The translations under genes and the position numbers were made by a program. A DNA stretch of 64,000 nucleotides, taken from contig NZ_JAIVKN010000001.1 of assembly GCF_020524025.1 (NCBI RefSeq), positions 868,001-932,000 on the forward strand. Reading direction: 5' to 3'. Below the pieces are notes generated by a model that was not told where the DNA came from, did no database searches, and was given only the letters and a program-made list of their open reading frames with translations. Below are positions 28,530 to 38,926 of the stretch, one piece after another; position 1 is the first letter of the stretch; every line of letters begins with the position of its first letter. This DNA comes from Halobacillus litoralis. GTDB lineage: Bacteria > Bacillota > Bacilli > Bacillales > Halobacillaceae.

Positions 28530-29471
28530 ATGGAGATTGGAGCGAGACTGAAGGAAGCTCGGGAATCGAGAGACATTTCTTTAGAAGCATTACAGGAAAC
28601 AACGAAAATACAAAAAAGGTATCTCCAGGCGATAGAAAAGAATGAGTTTGACGTTCTGCCTGGAAAATTTTACACGCGCGCTTTTATCCGGGAGTATGCG
28701 TCAGCTGTAGGATTAGACCCTGAGCAGATCATGGAAGAACATAAAAATGAACTTCCGAGCTTTGAGGATGAAACGTCTGTTCAATACAGCCGTGTTCAAA
28801 AATCCAAGAAAGAAGCGTCTCAAAATAGAGGAGGCGCATCCAGAGTCCTGCCTACCATTTTGACGGTCGGATTAATTGTCGGTTTAATTTTTGTTGTCTG
28901 GCTTTTCTGGCAGAATGGCAATAGCGCAGAAGAGGATGGCAGTACTCCTCAAGCAGAGTCTAATGATGAGATTAACGTACCTGAAGAAGATTCAGCGGAT
29001 GAGAATGCAGAGGAATCTGCGGGAGAAAATACAGATACCGGCAGTGAACAGTCAAACGATGAAGAAGAAACTGCGAGTGATGAAAATTCAGATCAGCAGA
29101 CAGAAGAGTCAGAAGATGCGGAAGAAACACCTGAAGATTCCATGGACATTCAATTGAAACAAGAAGGATCAGGCGGGTTTCCACAGCACGTTTATGACAT
29201 TACTGGTGCAGAAGACGAGAAAGTAACGATTGAATTAACAGGCACAGCCTATATGGAAATTCAAACTCCTCAAGGCGGCGAAAACCTGGTGAAACCTCGT
29301 GAATATTCAGCAGGTGACTCTCCAATCTCAGTTAATGCAGGCGATGAGAATGAGTTGTATATTAAAACAGGCAATGCTCCTGGAACAGTTGTAAAAATAA
29401 ATAATCAGGAAATTCCTTTTCCTAACAAAGAATTATCAACCCAGAAGTTATTGTTGAAATTCAAGGAATAA
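28530..29471 (+). CDS. rodZ: RodZ-like cytoskeletal/HTH membrane protein (YmfM)
   Basis: RodZ ties MreB to the membrane and helps keep rod shape. The 313-residue protein has an XRE-type helix-turn-helix at about 1-70 (GARLKEARESRDISLEALQ), one membrane segment at about 112-132, a very acidic Glu/Asp/Ser linker (about 135-205), and a C-terminal DUF4115 beta domain (about 215-313). The ATG at 28530 gives the conserved N-terminus; the ATG at 28518 has no ribosome site. Confidence 0.92.
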   Translation: MEIGARLKEARESRDISLEALQETTKIQKRYLQAIEKNEFDVLPGKFYTRAFIREYASAVGLDPEQIMEEHKNELPSFEDETSVQYSRVQKSKKEASQNRGGASRVLPTILTVGLIVGLIFVVWLFWQNGNSAEEDGSTPQAESNDEINVPEEDSADENAEESAGENTDTGSEQSNDEEETASDENSDQQTEESEDAEETPEDSMDIQLKQEGSGGFPQHVYDITGAEDEKVTIELTGTAYMEIQTPQGGENLVKPREYSAGDSPISVNAGDENELYIKTGNAPGTVVKINNQEIPFPNKELSTQKLLLKFKE

Positions 29472-29490
29472 CATTTATATCATCGTGACT

Positions 29491-29551
29491 AGGCTGCCCT
29501 TTTTAAGTATCTAGTAGAGTTTTCTCTCTTATTAGGACGGGCAGCCTTTCA
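29491..29551 (+). terminator. Long-loop hairpin between rodZ and pgsA
   Basis: AGGCTGCCC at 29491-29499 pairs perfectly with GGGCAGCCT at 29539-29547. The loop is 39 bases and the T tail is only three bases, so it may be a weak terminator or an RNA processing site. Confidence 0.45.
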
Positions 29552-29578
29552 TGTAGAGAAATTTAGGAGAGTGGACTT

Positions 29579-30157
29579 ATGAATTTACCGAACAAGATTA
29601 CATTATCAAGAATTTTCTTAATCCCAATCTTTATCATTCTTATGAGCGTACCCTTTAACTGGGGTGTGTTAGATATGGGAGAAAGAGAACTCCCTGTATC
29701 CCATCTTGCTGGAGCGCTGCTGTTCATCATAGCTTCGACCACAGACTGGATCGATGGCTATATAGCAAGAAAACACAATCTGGTAACGAACCTTGGGAAA
29801 TTTTTAGACCCATTGGCAGATAAGCTCCTGGTAAGTGCAGCCTTGATTTTACTTGTTGAGATAGGCTTGGCTCCGGCATGGATTGTTATTCTTATCATCA
29901 GTCGTGAGTTCGCTGTTACCGGCCTCCGCTTAGTTGCTGCCGGTGAAGGAAGCGTCCTTGCTGCCAGTCAGATGGGTAAATTGAAAACCTGGATTCAAAT
30001 CATTGCCATATCATTACTTCTATTACACAACTGGCCATTTGCATTTGTTGGCTTTCCACTGGGTACAGTTGCCCTTTACTTGGCTTTGATTATCACTGTT
30101 TATTCTGGATATGAGTACTTTAAGAAAAACTGGCATGTAATGAGGGATTCTAAATGA
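29579..30157 (+). CDS. pgsA: CDP-diacylglycerol-glycerol-3-phosphate 3-phosphatidyltransferase
   Basis: PgsA makes phosphatidylglycerol phosphate in the membrane. The 192-residue protein has several membrane helices and the complete CDP-alcohol phosphotransferase motif DG-xx-AR-x8-G-xxx-D-xxx-D (DGYIAR ... GKFLDPLAD, about residues 59-82). The ATG has AGGAGAG upstream. The stop overlaps the cinA start by four bases. Confidence 0.96.
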   Translation: MNLPNKITLSRIFLIPIFIILMSVPFNWGVLDMGERELPVSHLAGALLFIIASTTDWIDGYIARKHNLVTNLGKFLDPLADKLLVSAALILLVEIGLAPAWIVILIISREFAVTGLRLVAAGEGSVLAASQMGKLKTWIQIIAISLLLLHNWPFAFVGFPLGTVALYLALIITVYSGYEYFKKNWHVMRDSK

Positions 30158-31392
30158 AAACGGAAATTATTGCAGTGGGAACCGAATTATTGCTTGGACA
30201 GATTGCCAACACAAACGCTCAGTGGATATCGAGCGAAATGGCTGATATCGGTCTGCCTGTTTTTAGGCATACAGTTGTCGGGGACAACTTTAACCGGGTA
30301 GCAGAAACATTTGAACAGGCTCAAGAGAGATCAGACGTCGTCATTGTGACGGGAGGTTTAGGACCTACAGAAGATGACCTCACCCGGGAGGCTGCAAATG
30401 TAGTCTTTAAGCAGGAATTAATAGAGCATGAAGAGACAATGAAAAGAATTAAAGGGTATTATGACCGAAATAAAATAGCGATGGCTTCAAATAACAGAAA
30501 GCAGGCGCTCGTATTTTCTGAAGCGGCTGTATTGGATAATCCTGAAGGAATGGCTCCAGGGCAGATTGTTAATCATCAGGGAGTATGCTGGGTATTCCTA
30601 CCCGGTGTTCCAAGGGAAATGAAAAAATTAATGGGTGGTAAAGTCATTCCATATCTAAAGGAAAATAACACTTTACCTTCACAGATCGTATCTGAAATGA
30701 TGCATTTTATTGGGATCGGTGAATCGGATTTAGAAACGAAGCTTCATGATCTTATTACGAATCAGACCAATCCTACAATTGCTCCGTTAGCAAGTGAAGG
30801 GGAAGTAGGATTACGATTAACGGCAACAGGTGAGACAACAGAGGATGCTGTAGATAAAATTGCTGCTCTTAAAAACAGCATACTTGAAAAAGTAGGCGCT
30901 TTTTACTATGGTAGTGATGATGTTACAGTAGAGGAGACAGTACTTGACCTCCTTAAAGAGCGTGGATACACACTGGGTGCAGCGGAGAGTGTGACAGGTG
31001 GGAAATTCATGGAACATATCGTTTCTATGCCTGGAGCATCTCACGTATGTCAGGGAGGATTCATTGCTTATACAGAGGAAATGAAAGAGCAGATCGTGCA
31101 GGTGCCGAAGTTCCTTATTAAAGAATATGGTACAATCAGCCGGGAATGTGCAGAGATTATGGCACTGAATACACAGTCTTTACTAGGTGTCGATGTAACC
31201 GTAAGCTTCACAGGAGTGGCCGGGCCTGATCCTAGTGAGGGACATGAACCTGGAACAGTATTTATAGGTGTTCAATTTGGAGACGATAAGCCTGATGTTC
31301 ATCAGTTCCATCTCAATGGCGGTCGGACGCAAGTGCGCAGCCGGGCTGTAAAGAAAGCATTTGAGCTTCTTTTTCATCGCTTAAAAAAATAA
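30154..31392 (+). CDS. cinA: CinA, competence/damage-inducible protein
   Basis: A 412-residue protein with an N-terminal MoaB/MoeA-like domain (AVGTELLLGQIANTNAQ, GGLGPTEDDLT) and a C-terminal nicotinamide-nucleotide amidohydrolase domain (GAAESVTGG near residue 275; SFTGVAGPDPSEG). In B. subtilis cinA precedes recA and is induced in competence; in other species it recycles NMN. Here it is coupled to pgsA and separated from recA by a terminator and a fresh promoter. Confidence 0.95.
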   Translation: MKTEIIAVGTELLLGQIANTNAQWISSEMADIGLPVFRHTVVGDNFNRVAETFEQAQERSDVVIVTGGLGPTEDDLTREAANVVFKQELIEHEETMKRIKGYYDRNKIAMASNNRKQALVFSEAAVLDNPEGMAPGQIVNHQGVCWVFLPGVPREMKKLMGGKVIPYLKENNTLPSQIVSEMMHFIGIGESDLETKLHDLITNQTNPTIAPLASEGEVGLRLTATGETTEDAVDKIAALKNSILEKVGAFYYGSDDVTVEETVLDLLKERGYTLGAAESVTGGKFMEHIVSMPGASHVCQGGFIAYTEEMKEQIVQVPKFLIKEYGTISRECAEIMALNTQSLLGVDVTVSFTGVAGPDPSEGHEPGTVFIGVQFGDDKPDVHQFHLNGGRTQVRSRAVKKAFELLFHRLKK

Positions 31393-31410
31393 ATCTTTAG
31401 TATAATATAC

Positions 31411-31460
31411 ATGCGGTTTTTGCGATTTCTTCTAAAGAAAAAGAAAAAACCGCATTTTTC
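31411..31460 (+). terminator. Terminator between cinA and recA
   Basis: ATGCGGTTTTT at 31411-31421 pairs with AAAAACCGCAT at 31445-31455; an inner TTTCTT/AAGAAA stem closes the loop; T residues follow. Confidence 0.8.
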
Positions 31461-31475
31461 TTTCGTGAAAAAAAG

Positions 31476-31526
31476 GGAACATTTATTCGCTTTTTGGTTG
31501 GCAAACTATGAAAAACAAGTTATGAT
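31476..31526 (+). promoter_or_regulatory. recA promoter and probable LexA box
   Basis: TTGGCA at 31498-31503 and TATGAT at 31521-31526 are 17 bases apart. Just upstream, GGAACATTTATTCG at 31476-31489 resembles the Gram-positive LexA box (GAAC-N4-GTTC, with one half degenerate as in B. subtilis recA). Confidence 0.7.
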
Positions 31527-31556
31527 AGGATTAGAAATTTCGAAAGGCGGTATAGT

Positions 31557-32600
31557 ATGAGCGATCGTAAACAAGCATTAGATATGGCATTGCGTCAAAT
31601 AGAGAAACAGTTCGGCAAAGGCTCCATTATGAAAATGGGGGACGGTGGGGAGCAAAAAGTAAACACCGTTCCAAGTGGCTCCCTGGCATTGGATGTTGCC
31701 CTTGGGGTAGGCGGGTATCCGCGGGGAAGAATCGTAGAAATTTATGGTCCTGAATCTTCCGGTAAGACCACAGTAGCGCTTCATGCTATTGCGGAAGCTC
31801 AAAGAAAGGGCGGTCAGGCTGCCTTTATTGATGCTGAGCACGCGTTAGACCCTGTCTATGCAAGAGCACTTGGAGTAGATATTGAAGAGCTTCTTCTGTC
31901 TCAGCCTGATACAGGTGAGCAGGCTCTTGAAATTGCAGAAGCATTAGTGCGCAGTGGAGCTGTCGACATGGTTGTTATTGACTCCGTTGCTGCTCTTGTG
32001 CCTAAAGCAGAAATCGAAGGGGAAATGGGCGATTCACACGTTGGTTTACAGGCGCGTTTAATGTCTCAAGCTCTTCGTAAACTATCAGGAGCGATTAATA
32101 AATCGAAGACAACGGCTATCTTTATTAACCAAATTCGTGAAAAAGTAGGAGTTATGTTCGGTAACCCTGAAACGACACCAGGTGGACGGGCACTTAAATT
32201 CTACTCCTCTGTTCGTCTTGAAGTCCGTCGTGCGGAAACTTTGAAACAAGGAAATGAAATGGTTGGTAATAAAACGCGACTTAAAGTTGTTAAGAACAAA
32301 GTTGCCCCTCCATTTAGACAAGCAGAAGTAGACATTATGTATGGAGAAGGCATTTCCAGAGAAGGCGAATTGTTAGATATCGGCACGGACCTTGACCTCA
32401 TTCAGAAGAGCGGTTCATGGTACTCTTATAATGAAGAAAGATTAGGTCAGGGCCGTGAGAATGCTAAGCAGTTCCTTAAAGAGAATGTGGAAATCTATGA
32501 CGAAGTTAAACGTTTAATTCGTGATCACTATGGTATGGAGCTGGATGAAGAATCGGCTGATAGTAAGACCAAAGATGGTCAGGAAACACTCGATGTTTAA
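31557..32600 (+). CDS. recA: Recombinase RecA
   Basis: RecA pairs homologous DNA and triggers LexA self-cleavage. The 347-residue protein has Walker [10 protein letters not shown] near residues 64-72, the Walker B region [12 protein letters not shown], the MAW-like block [18 protein letters not shown] and the conserved [13 protein letters not shown] loop. The acidic C-terminus is normal. AAAGGCGG precedes the ATG. SOS control is indicated by the upstream LexA-like site. Confidence 0.98.
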   Translation: MSDRKQALDMALRQIEKQFGKGSIMKMGDGGEQKVNTVPSGSLALDVALGVGGYPRGRIVEIYGPESSGKTTVALHAIAEAQRKGGQAAFIDAEHALDPVYARALGVDIEELLLSQPDTGEQALEIAEALVRSGAVDMVVIDSVAALVPKAEIEGEMGDSHVGLQARLMSQALRKLSGAINKSKTTAIFINQIREKVGVMFGNPETTPGGRALKFYSSVRLEVRRAETLKQGNEMVGNKTRLKVVKNKVAPPFRQAEVDIMYGEGISREGELLDIGTDLDLIQKSGSWYSYNEERLGQGRENAKQFLKENVEIYDEVKRLIRDHYGMELDEESADSKTKDGQETLDV

Positions 32601-32617
32601 TTAAGGTTTTTCAATAA

Positions 32618-32650
32618 AAAAGCAGTGCCTGCTCTTTGGCACTGCTTTTA
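32618..32650 (+). terminator. Terminator after recA
   Basis: A perfect 12-bp stem: 32618-32629 pairs with 32638-32649, eight-base loop. Confidence 0.88.
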
Positions 32651-32882
32651 TTCAATCTCTTGAAAAGAGAAAACGCATTTCTTAATAGACAGATATTTTT
32701 TAATTTTTCAATATGTCAGCAGATACATAGCGTGTTTCCTTGACATTCCGCATAGTCAAGCATAAAATGAATGTGTATCATTTTCATCTTTATACCCTTA
32801 TTTTTAAACAAATGAAACTGAAAATGAAGCGTTTGTAATTACCGACAAACGGACCAACATCATAGCAAGAGGAGGTGAAAAT

Positions 32883-34445
32883 ATGGATTTGATATCCTCG
32901 CTCATCTTCATTTTGCTTGCCCTTATCATCGGTTCTGTTGTTGGTTATCTTATTCGGAAATCGATTGCGGAGGCGAAAATTTCCAGCGCTGAAGAACTTG
33001 CGAAACAGATTGTAGAAGAAGGTCATCGCAATGCTGAATCAGCTAAAAAGGAAGCTCTTCTCGAAGCGAAAGAAGAGAATCAGAAATTTCGCCAGGAAGC
33101 GGAGAACGAAATCCGTGAACGCCGCTCGGAACTGCAGAAAACTGAAAATCGTTTGAATCAGAAAGAAGAGAATCTTGATCGTAAGAGTGGTACGCTTGAC
33201 CAGCGTGATCTTTCACTCGAGAAGAAAGAAGGGACTCTTGCCGAGAGACAACAACAAATTGAAGAAATGGAAAGCAAAGTGGAAGCTATGCTTCAAGAAC
33301 AACAAACAGAGCTTGAGCGTATTTCAAGCTTAACATCAGACCAGGCGAAACAAATGATCCTAGAACGCGTTGAACAAGAAGTATCGCATGAGTCAGCTAT
33401 TATGATCAAAGAGGCTGAAAACCGCGCGAAAGAAGAAGCTGACAAAAAAGCGAAGAGCATTCTTTCACTGGCCTTACAACGTTGTGCTGCAGATCACGTT
33501 GCTGAAACAACTGTCTCTGTCGTCAACCTGCCAAATGATGAGATGAAAGGTCGAATCATTGGTCGAGAAGGTCGGAACATCCGGACACTGGAAACCTTGA
33601 CAGGGATTGATCTAATTATTGATGATACACCTGAAGCGGTTATCCTTTCAGGGTTTGATCCTATCCGCCGCGAAACGGCACGGATGGCGTTGGAGAAACT
33701 TGTCCAGGATGGTCGTATACACCCGGCCAGAATTGAAGAAATGGTGGACAAGTCCCGGCGTGAGGTTGATGACTATATTCGCGAGGTGGGTGAACAAACG
33801 ACATTTGAAGTGGGCGTACATGGCCTGCATCCAGACCTTATTAAAATATTGGGTCGTCTCAAATATCGTACAAGTTATGGACAAAACGTCTTGAAACACT
33901 CGACTGAAGTTGCATACTTATCAGGCTTGCTTGCTGCTGAACTTGGTGAAGACGAAACGCTTGCACGTCGTGCAGGACTCCTTCATGACCTTGGTAAAGC
34001 CATTGACCATGAGGTAGAAGGAAGCCACGTTGAGATAGGTAAAGAGCTTGCGATGAAGTACAAAGAAAGCGAAACAGTCATTAATGCCATTGCTTCTCAC
34101 CATGGTGATGAAGAACCGACATCTATCATTTCTGTTCTAGTTGCTGCTGCAGATGCTTTATCTGCTGCACGTCCAGGAGCAAGAAGTGAAACGTTGGAAA
34201 ATTACATTAAGCGTTTAGAGAAACTAGAGGAAATCTCTGAGTCTTATGAAGGCGTAGAGAAGTCCTTTGCGATCCAGGCAGGTCGTGAAGTTCGGATTAT
34301 GGTTCGTCCTGATGAAATTGATGATCTTGAAGCTACAAGATTGGCACGAGATATTCGAAACCGAATCGAGGGTGAACTCGATTATCCAGGTCACATTAAA
34401 GTTACTGTTATTCGTGAAACACGTTCTGTGGAGTATGCGAAATAA
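32883..34445 (+). CDS. rny: Ribonuclease Y
   Basis: RNase Y is the membrane-bound endonuclease that starts mRNA decay in bacilli. The 520-residue protein has an N-terminal membrane helix (about 5-25), a long charged coiled coil (about 30-200), a KH domain ([17 protein letters not shown] near 220-236), and an HD domain ([10 protein letters not shown] ... [12 protein letters not shown] near 337-380). AGAGGAGGTG precedes the ATG. The 230 bases between the recA terminator and this gene are AT-rich and hold no visible gene; pbpX, which lies here in B. subtilis, is absent. Confidence 0.97.
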   Translation: MDLISSLIFILLALIIGSVVGYLIRKSIAEAKISSAEELAKQIVEEGHRNAESAKKEALLEAKEENQKFRQEAENEIRERRSELQKTENRLNQKEENLDRKSGTLDQRDLSLEKKEGTLAERQQQIEEMESKVEAMLQEQQTELERISSLTSDQAKQMILERVEQEVSHESAIMIKEAENRAKEEADKKAKSILSLALQRCAADHVAETTVSVVNLPNDEMKGRIIGREGRNIRTLETLTGIDLIIDDTPEAVILSGFDPIRRETARMALEKLVQDGRIHPARIEEMVDKSRREVDDYIREVGEQTTFEVGVHGLHPDLIKILGRLKYRTSYGQNVLKHSTEVAYLSGLLAAELGEDETLARRAGLLHDLGKAIDHEVEGSHVEIGKELAMKYKESETVINAIASHHGDEEPTSIISVLVAAADALSAARPGARSETLENYIKRLEKLEEISESYEGVEKSFAIQAGREVRIMVRPDEIDDLEATRLARDIRNRIEGELDYPGHIKVTVIRETRSVEYAK

Positions 34446-34447
34446 AA

Positions 34448-34480
34448 AAATGAAGCGGCCCACAAGGCCGCTTCATTTCT
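34448..34480 (+). terminator. Terminator after rny
   Basis: A perfect 13-bp stem, 34448-34460 with 34466-34478, five-base loop. Confidence 0.88.
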
Positions 34481-34530
34481 GTTTTATCGGGAAGAATAAT
34501 GGAATGACGTAAAGAAGGAAGGATTTGTTT

Positions 34531-35328
34531 ATGAGAATATTATTTATTGGTGATGTTGTAGGATCCCCCGGCCGTGAAATGGTAGATGAGTACCTGCCAA
34601 AACTAAAACAAAAATATCAGCCAGCTGTTACCATTATTAACGGGGAGAATGCAGCTTCTGGAAAAGGGATTACAGAGAAAATATACCGCCGCTTTTTAGA
34701 GAAAGGCGCACAGGCAGTTACACTAGGCAACCATGCCTGGGACAAAAGAGAGATCTTTGAATTTATTGATGAAGCAGATTATCTTGTCCGTCCTGCAAAC
34801 TTTCCTGAAGGAACACCAGGAAAAGGCCTTACTTTTGTAAAAACACCAAAAGGAGAAGTGGCTGTCATTAATTTGCAGGGAAGAACTTTTATGTCACCCA
34901 ACGATGACCCTTTCCAAAAAATTGATGAGCTCATAAAAGCCGCAAAGAAAAGAACCTCCATCATCTTTCTTGATTTCCATGCTGAAGCGACCAGTGAAAA
35001 ACAGGCCATGGGTTGGTATGTAGACGGACGTGTAAGTGTTAATGTAGGAACGCATACCCATATTCAAACAGCGGACGATCGCATTCTGCCTGGTGGGACA
35101 GCTTACATATCCGATGTTGGCATGACGGGTCCTTATGATGGAATCCTTGGCATGGAAAGAGAAGCGGTTCTAAAACGCTTCAAAACAAACTTACCTGTAC
35201 GTTTTGAAGTTCCGAAAAAGGGAAGAGCACAATTAAGTGCCTTCTTGGTAGATGTGGATGAGAGTACAGGCAAATCTACAAGAGTTGAAAGAATTCTAAT
35301 TAACGACGATCATCCATTTTTTACCTGA
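34531..35328 (+). CDS. ymdB: YmdB, metallophosphoesterase
   Basis: YmdB is a cyclic-nucleotide/2',3'-cNMP phosphodiesterase that influences biofilm versus motility choice in B. subtilis. The 265-residue protein shows the metal ligands at expected places: Asp8 in FIGDVVG, Glu39-Asn40 in NGENAA, Asn67-His68 in GNHAWD, and the later DFHAEATSE and GTHTHIQTAD. The ATG at 34531 follows AAGGAAGGA; the TTG at 34525 is less likely. Confidence 0.95.
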   Translation: MRILFIGDVVGSPGREMVDEYLPKLKQKYQPAVTIINGENAASGKGITEKIYRRFLEKGAQAVTLGNHAWDKREIFEFIDEADYLVRPANFPEGTPGKGLTFVKTPKGEVAVINLQGRTFMSPNDDPFQKIDELIKAAKKRTSIIFLDFHAEATSEKQAMGWYVDGRVSVNVGTHTHIQTADDRILPGGTAYISDVGMTGPYDGILGMEREAVLKRFKTNLPVRFEVPKKGRAQLSAFLVDVDESTGKSTRVERILINDDHPFFT

Positions 35329-35363
35329 TTATTTGAATTTTGCGACAAATTCATTCATAATGA

Positions 35364-35391
35364 AAAGGTAATATCTCACATCTCCAAGAAT
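35364..35391 (+). promoter_or_regulatory. Candidate sigma-H promoter for spoVS
   Basis: AAAGGTAAT at 35364-35372 fits the sigma-H -35 pattern RWAGGAxxT except one base, and AGAAT at 35387-35391 fits the HGAAT -10, with 14 bases between. The B. subtilis spoVS gene is sigma-H dependent. Confidence 0.65.
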
Positions 35392-35436
35392 ATAGTAGTT
35401 ATGGAACAACTATAGTGATTGAAGGAGGAGCTAGTA

Positions 35437-35697
35437 ATGGAAGTCTTAAAAGTATCAGCTAAATCCGTACCTAATTCAGTAGCAGGAGCCTTGGCTAATG
35501 TTGTACGTGAGCGCGGCACTGCCGAAATTCAGGCTATCGGGGCAGGTGCACTTAACCAGGCGGTGAAAGCCGTTGCGATCGCGCGGGGTTTTGTAGCACC
35601 GAGCGGAATGGATTTAATATGTATTCCGGCCTTTACAGATATCATGATTGATGAAGAAGAACGGACGGCAATTAAGTTGATTGTCGAACCTCGATAA
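35437..35697 (+). CDS. spoVS: Stage V sporulation protein S
   Basis: SpoVS is a small Alba-like protein needed for proper spore coat and core completion and affecting septation. The 86-residue length equals that of B. subtilis, and the sequence MEVLKVSAKSVPNSVAGALA is highly conserved. AAGGAGGAG precedes the ATG at 35437. It stands alone between its own promoter and a terminator. Confidence 0.97.
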   Translation: MEVLKVSAKSVPNSVAGALANVVRERGTAEIQAIGAGALNQAVKAVAIARGFVAPSGMDLICIPAFTDIMIDEEERTAIKLIVEPR

Positions 35698-35801
35698 GAT
35701 TGATCCTAAGCTTGCCTTCCGGAGTTTCCGGGTGAACTTGGATTGTGGATGAGAATTCCTATTTATTAAAGTGAATGAAGAGAGTATCGTATTAATTTAA
35801 G

Positions 35802-35842
35802 AGATAAAGCCGCCTTCTTTATGTGGAGGACGGCTTTATTTT
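35802..35842 (+). terminator. Terminator after spoVS
   Basis: ATAAAGCCG and CGGCTTTAT flank a roughly 19-base loop that can pair further (CC/GG), followed by TTTA. About 100 bases behind the spoVS stop. Confidence 0.7.
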
Positions 35843-36490
35843 AATAGATTTAAAAGTCTTCACTCTTCTGCAATAAAATAGAGCGAACTACAAAGGACTG
35901 ATTGATAGAACTGTCTTTGACTATAATAAGGATTAAATTCAATGGCTTTATTCAATACTATAATTTCCTGAGGCTTCATAAAAAATCCTCCAGTTTTCAT
36001 GAAAAAATGACCCCTATAATATACTCTATCTTCCTTCCTCGTATCGGCAGATATTTTTCACTCAATAAAGAAAGAGCATTATTTATAGAATAAGGACCAG
36101 GTGATAAATGTTGTGTCCTGATCTCGTTAAGACAAGCCTTTTCAAGCTTCTCTCTGTTCTAATCTATTTTTAAGTTGTACATTTCCAGCTTTCTGCCTCT
36201 CTATACTTTTAATTTTCTAAAAAACGTAATGGAGATCCTTCATTTCCAGTTAATTTTACAGTCGTTAAGTAATCATGGACTATATTTAAACCCTGGCCAG
36301 CTGCAAATAAAAAATCTTCCTTTAAAAAATTCGTCCTGCTAAAGGCTTTGGAAAATCTAAAGTTTGGGGTTAATTTTCTATTTAACCAAGGAGTGACATC
36401 CAAGAGGAAACATCGTTATTCCTTATATAGTCTTTTGTGTTTTTCCAGTGGACAGTTAGGGTTGATTTATTTCAGTTTCATGGTAATATG
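35843..36490. other. Long AT-rich gap between spoVS and tdh
   Basis: About 650 bases without a convincing gene. A 63-codon frame at 35902-36093 (+) starts with TTG and shows no family pattern. The reverse-strand frame at 36209-36403 is listed separately. The rest is AT-rich and shows no strong hairpins. Confidence 0.5.
36209..36403 (-). pseudogene. Possible gene remnant, reverse strand
   Basis: A 64-residue frame that starts with TTG, has no ribosome site and begins shortly after an in-frame stop. The translation (for example AAGQGLNIVHDYLTTVKL) has a protein-like composition, so it may be the end of a decayed gene. I do not recognise the family. Confidence 0.2.
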
Positions 36491-36491
36491 T

Positions 36492-36500
36492 TGGTATAAT
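36492..36500 (+). promoter_or_regulatory. Extended -10 promoter for tdh-kbl
   Basis: TGGTATAAT with a perfect TATAAT at 36495-36500, 40 bases before the tdh start. No good -35 at 17 bases, as often with extended -10 promoters. Confidence 0.6.
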
Positions 36501-36539
36501 AGCTTTATTTTGATTCATGAAGGTTAGGAGATGTTCACT

Positions 36540-37580
36540 GTGAATGGAACGATGAAAGCAATCGTAAAACATCACCGCGGTGCTGGAGCCCAGCTGAGAG
36601 AAGTACCCATTCCTCAAATCGGTGAAGAAGAAGTATTAATACGTGTGAAAGCTACATCTATCTGCGGAACGGATGTTCATATTTATAATTGGGACGAATG
36701 GTCTGAAAGCCGTGTCCACCCTCCATATGTGTTTGGTCATGAATTTTCTGGAGAAATTGTAGAAGCTGGATCAAAAGTCCGCAATTTCAAAACCGGCGAT
36801 TACGTTAGTGCTGAAACGCATTTAGTCTGCGGACACTGCCCTCAATGTCTTACGGGGAAATTCCATATTTGTGAAAATACGAAAATTATCGGAGTCGATA
36901 CTCAAGGTTGCTTTGCAGAATATGTTGCTCTTCCGGCTGAAAACTTATGGAAGAATCCTGATAACTTACCAACAGACATCGCTTCTATACAAGAACCTAT
37001 GGGTAATGCTGTACATACTGTCCTGAACGGGGACGTTGCAGGGAAATCCGTGGCGGTTATTGGCTGTGGACCTATAGGATTGATGGCTGTTGGAGTAGCT
37101 AAAGCAGCAGGAGCCTCTCAAGTGCTTGCTTTTGATCTTAATTCCTACCGACTGGAATTGGCTGAGAAAATGGGCGCCTCAACTACGATCAACTCTGGAG
37201 AAATCGATCCTGTAGAAAGAGCGAAGCAGTTGACAGAAGGTCATGGTGTCGATGTGGTGTGCGAAATGAGTGGACACCCTGTAGCTATGGATCAAGGGTT
37301 TAAGATGATTACAAATGGCGGTCGCGTTTCCATACTGAGCCTGCCTACTAAACGTGTAAGTTTAGATGTTACAAATGATATTGTCTTTAAAGGTGTTGAA
37401 GTTCAAGGCATTACAGGCCGTAAAATGTATGAGACTTGGCAGCAGGTTTCAAGACTGCTTCATTCCGGCCAGGTCGACGTTAAGCCGCTCATTACCCACC
37501 ATTTGAAGTTAGAAGAATTTGAACATGGATTTGACCTGATGAATAAAGGTCAATGTGGAAAAGTAGTATTACACCCTTAA
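36540..37580 (+). CDS. tdh: L-threonine 3-dehydrogenase
   Basis: Tdh oxidises threonine to 2-amino-3-ketobutyrate with NAD. It is a zinc medium-chain dehydrogenase: catalytic zinc ligands in SICGTDVH and FGHEFSG, the structural-zinc Cys cluster [15 protein letters not shown], and the NAD loop [12 protein letters not shown] at 36540 is chosen, nine bases after AGGAG at 36526-36530; the ATG at 36531 touches that site. This gives 346 residues. It forms a two-gene operon with kbl. Confidence 0.95.
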   Translation: MNGTMKAIVKHHRGAGAQLREVPIPQIGEEEVLIRVKATSICGTDVHIYNWDEWSESRVHPPYVFGHEFSGEIVEAGSKVRNFKTGDYVSAETHLVCGHCPQCLTGKFHICENTKIIGVDTQGCFAEYVALPAENLWKNPDNLPTDIASIQEPMGNAVHTVLNGDVAGKSVAVIGCGPIGLMAVGVAKAAGASQVLAFDLNSYRLELAEKMGASTTINSGEIDPVERAKQLTEGHGVDVVCEMSGHPVAMDQGFKMITNGGRVSILSLPTKRVSLDVTNDIVFKGVEVQGITGRKMYETWQQVSRLLHSGQVDVKPLITHHLKLEEFEHGFDLMNKGQCGKVVLHP

Positions 37581-37599
37581 TCGAAGAGGAGGACTATCA

Positions 37600-38775
37600 A
37601 TGAAAGGTTTTGAATACCTACAAAAAGAATTGGATGAAATGCAGGAACAAGGAACTTTCCGTAAGTTGATTCCACTTGAATCGGCACAAGGTTCAAAAGT
37701 GAAAATAAAAGGGAAAGAAGTTATTCAACTTTCTTCCAATAATTACCTGGGGTTGACTTCCCACCCTAAAATGAAAAAAGCAGCTGATAAAGCGAATGAA
37801 GAATACGGTGTTGGTACAGGTTCAGTTCGAACTATTGCCGGTACTTTGAAGATGCATGAAGACTTTGAGGAAAAATTGGCTGAGTTTAAACACACAGAAG
37901 CAGCCCTTGTATTCCAGTCCGGATTCACAACGAATCAGGGAGTTCTATCTTCAATACTAGGAAAAGAAGACGTCGTGATTTCCGATGAATTAAACCATGC
38001 TTCCATTATTGATGGGATCCGCTTAACAAAAGCTGACCGTAAAATCTATAAACACGTGGATATGCAGTCTCTTGAGGATGCACTTAAACAAAGTGGTGAC
38101 TACCGTACACGCCTCGTTGTTACAGATGGTGTTTTTTCGATGGACGGGAATATTGCACCTCTGCCTGAAATCGTAGAGCTCGCGGAAAAATATAATGCCC
38201 TGGTGATGGTTGATGATGCTCATGCCAGTGGAGTGTTAGGGGATAACGGCCGCGGAACGGTTAATCACTTTAACTTAGATGGCCGCGTCCACATTCAGGT
38301 AGGGACATTGAGTAAAGCTATTGGCGTACTGGGAGGCTATGTGGCAAGTACCAAGACGTTAAGAGAGTATTTGATTCATAAAGGTCGACCGTTCTTATTC
38401 AGTACATCCCATCCGCCGGCTGTTACAGCTGCCAATGATGCAGCGATCGACGTACTTCTTGAGGAGCCGGAGCTTATTGAAAAACTTTGGGATAATACCA
38501 AATTCTTTAAGGATGGCTTAAATGCGCTCGGCTTTGATACAGGAATAAGTGAGACGCCAGTAACACCTGTAATGATAGGCGATGATGCTTTGACCCACCA
38601 ATTTTCAGATGAATTGTTTGAAGAAGGGGTGTTTGCTCAAGGGATTGTGTTCCCGACTGTCCAGCGCGGCAAAGGAAGAATCCGTACCATTGTGACTGCT
38701 GAACATTCGAGAGAAGAGCTTCAAGATGCGTTGAATGCTTTTGAGAAAGTCGGCAGAAAACTGGGGATTTTATAG
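37600..38775 (+). CDS. kbl: 2-amino-3-ketobutyrate CoA ligase
   Basis: Kbl splits aminoketobutyrate with CoA into glycine and acetyl-CoA, completing threonine breakdown. The 391-residue PLP enzyme has the Schiff-base Lys in [12 protein letters not shown], plus [19 protein letters not shown] precedes the ATG, 19 bases after tdh. Full length. Confidence 0.96.
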   Translation: MKGFEYLQKELDEMQEQGTFRKLIPLESAQGSKVKIKGKEVIQLSSNNYLGLTSHPKMKKAADKANEEYGVGTGSVRTIAGTLKMHEDFEEKLAEFKHTEAALVFQSGFTTNQGVLSSILGKEDVVISDELNHASIIDGIRLTKADRKIYKHVDMQSLEDALKQSGDYRTRLVVTDGVFSMDGNIAPLPEIVELAEKYNALVMVDDAHASGVLGDNGRGTVNHFNLDGRVHIQVGTLSKAIGVLGGYVASTKTLREYLIHKGRPFLFSTSHPPAVTAANDAAIDVLLEEPELIEKLWDNTKFFKDGLNALGFDTGISETPVTPVMIGDDALTHQFSDELFEEGVFAQGIVFPTVQRGKGRIRTIVTAEHSREELQDALNAFEKVGRKLGIL

Positions 38776-38780
38776 AGTTC

Positions 38781-38815
38781 AAAAGACCGCTATGCTGGGA
38801 CATAGCGGTCTTTTA
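38781..38815 (+). terminator. Terminator after kbl
   Basis: A perfect 14-bp stem, 38781-38794 with 38801-38814, six-base loop. Confidence 0.9.
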
Positions 38816-38880
38816 TAATTGCATTATTTATGTACATAAAAAGGCTTTTCATGTTTATACTTAAATTTTCAGTCAAAACT

Positions 38881-38889
38881 TGATATAAT
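38881..38889 (+). promoter_or_regulatory. Extended -10 promoter for miaB-ricA
   Basis: TGATATAAT with a perfect TATAAT at 38884-38889; a weak TTAAAT lies 17 bases upstream at 38861-38866. The miaB start is 38 bases downstream. Confidence 0.55.
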
Positions 38890-38926
38890 GGTACAGTTAG
38901 AAGGATCGGCTTGAAAGGAGATCATT

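Noticed and set aside
35902-36093. 63-codon frame in the spoVS-tdh gap
   Set aside because: TTG start, composition of random AT-rich DNA, no recognisable pattern.
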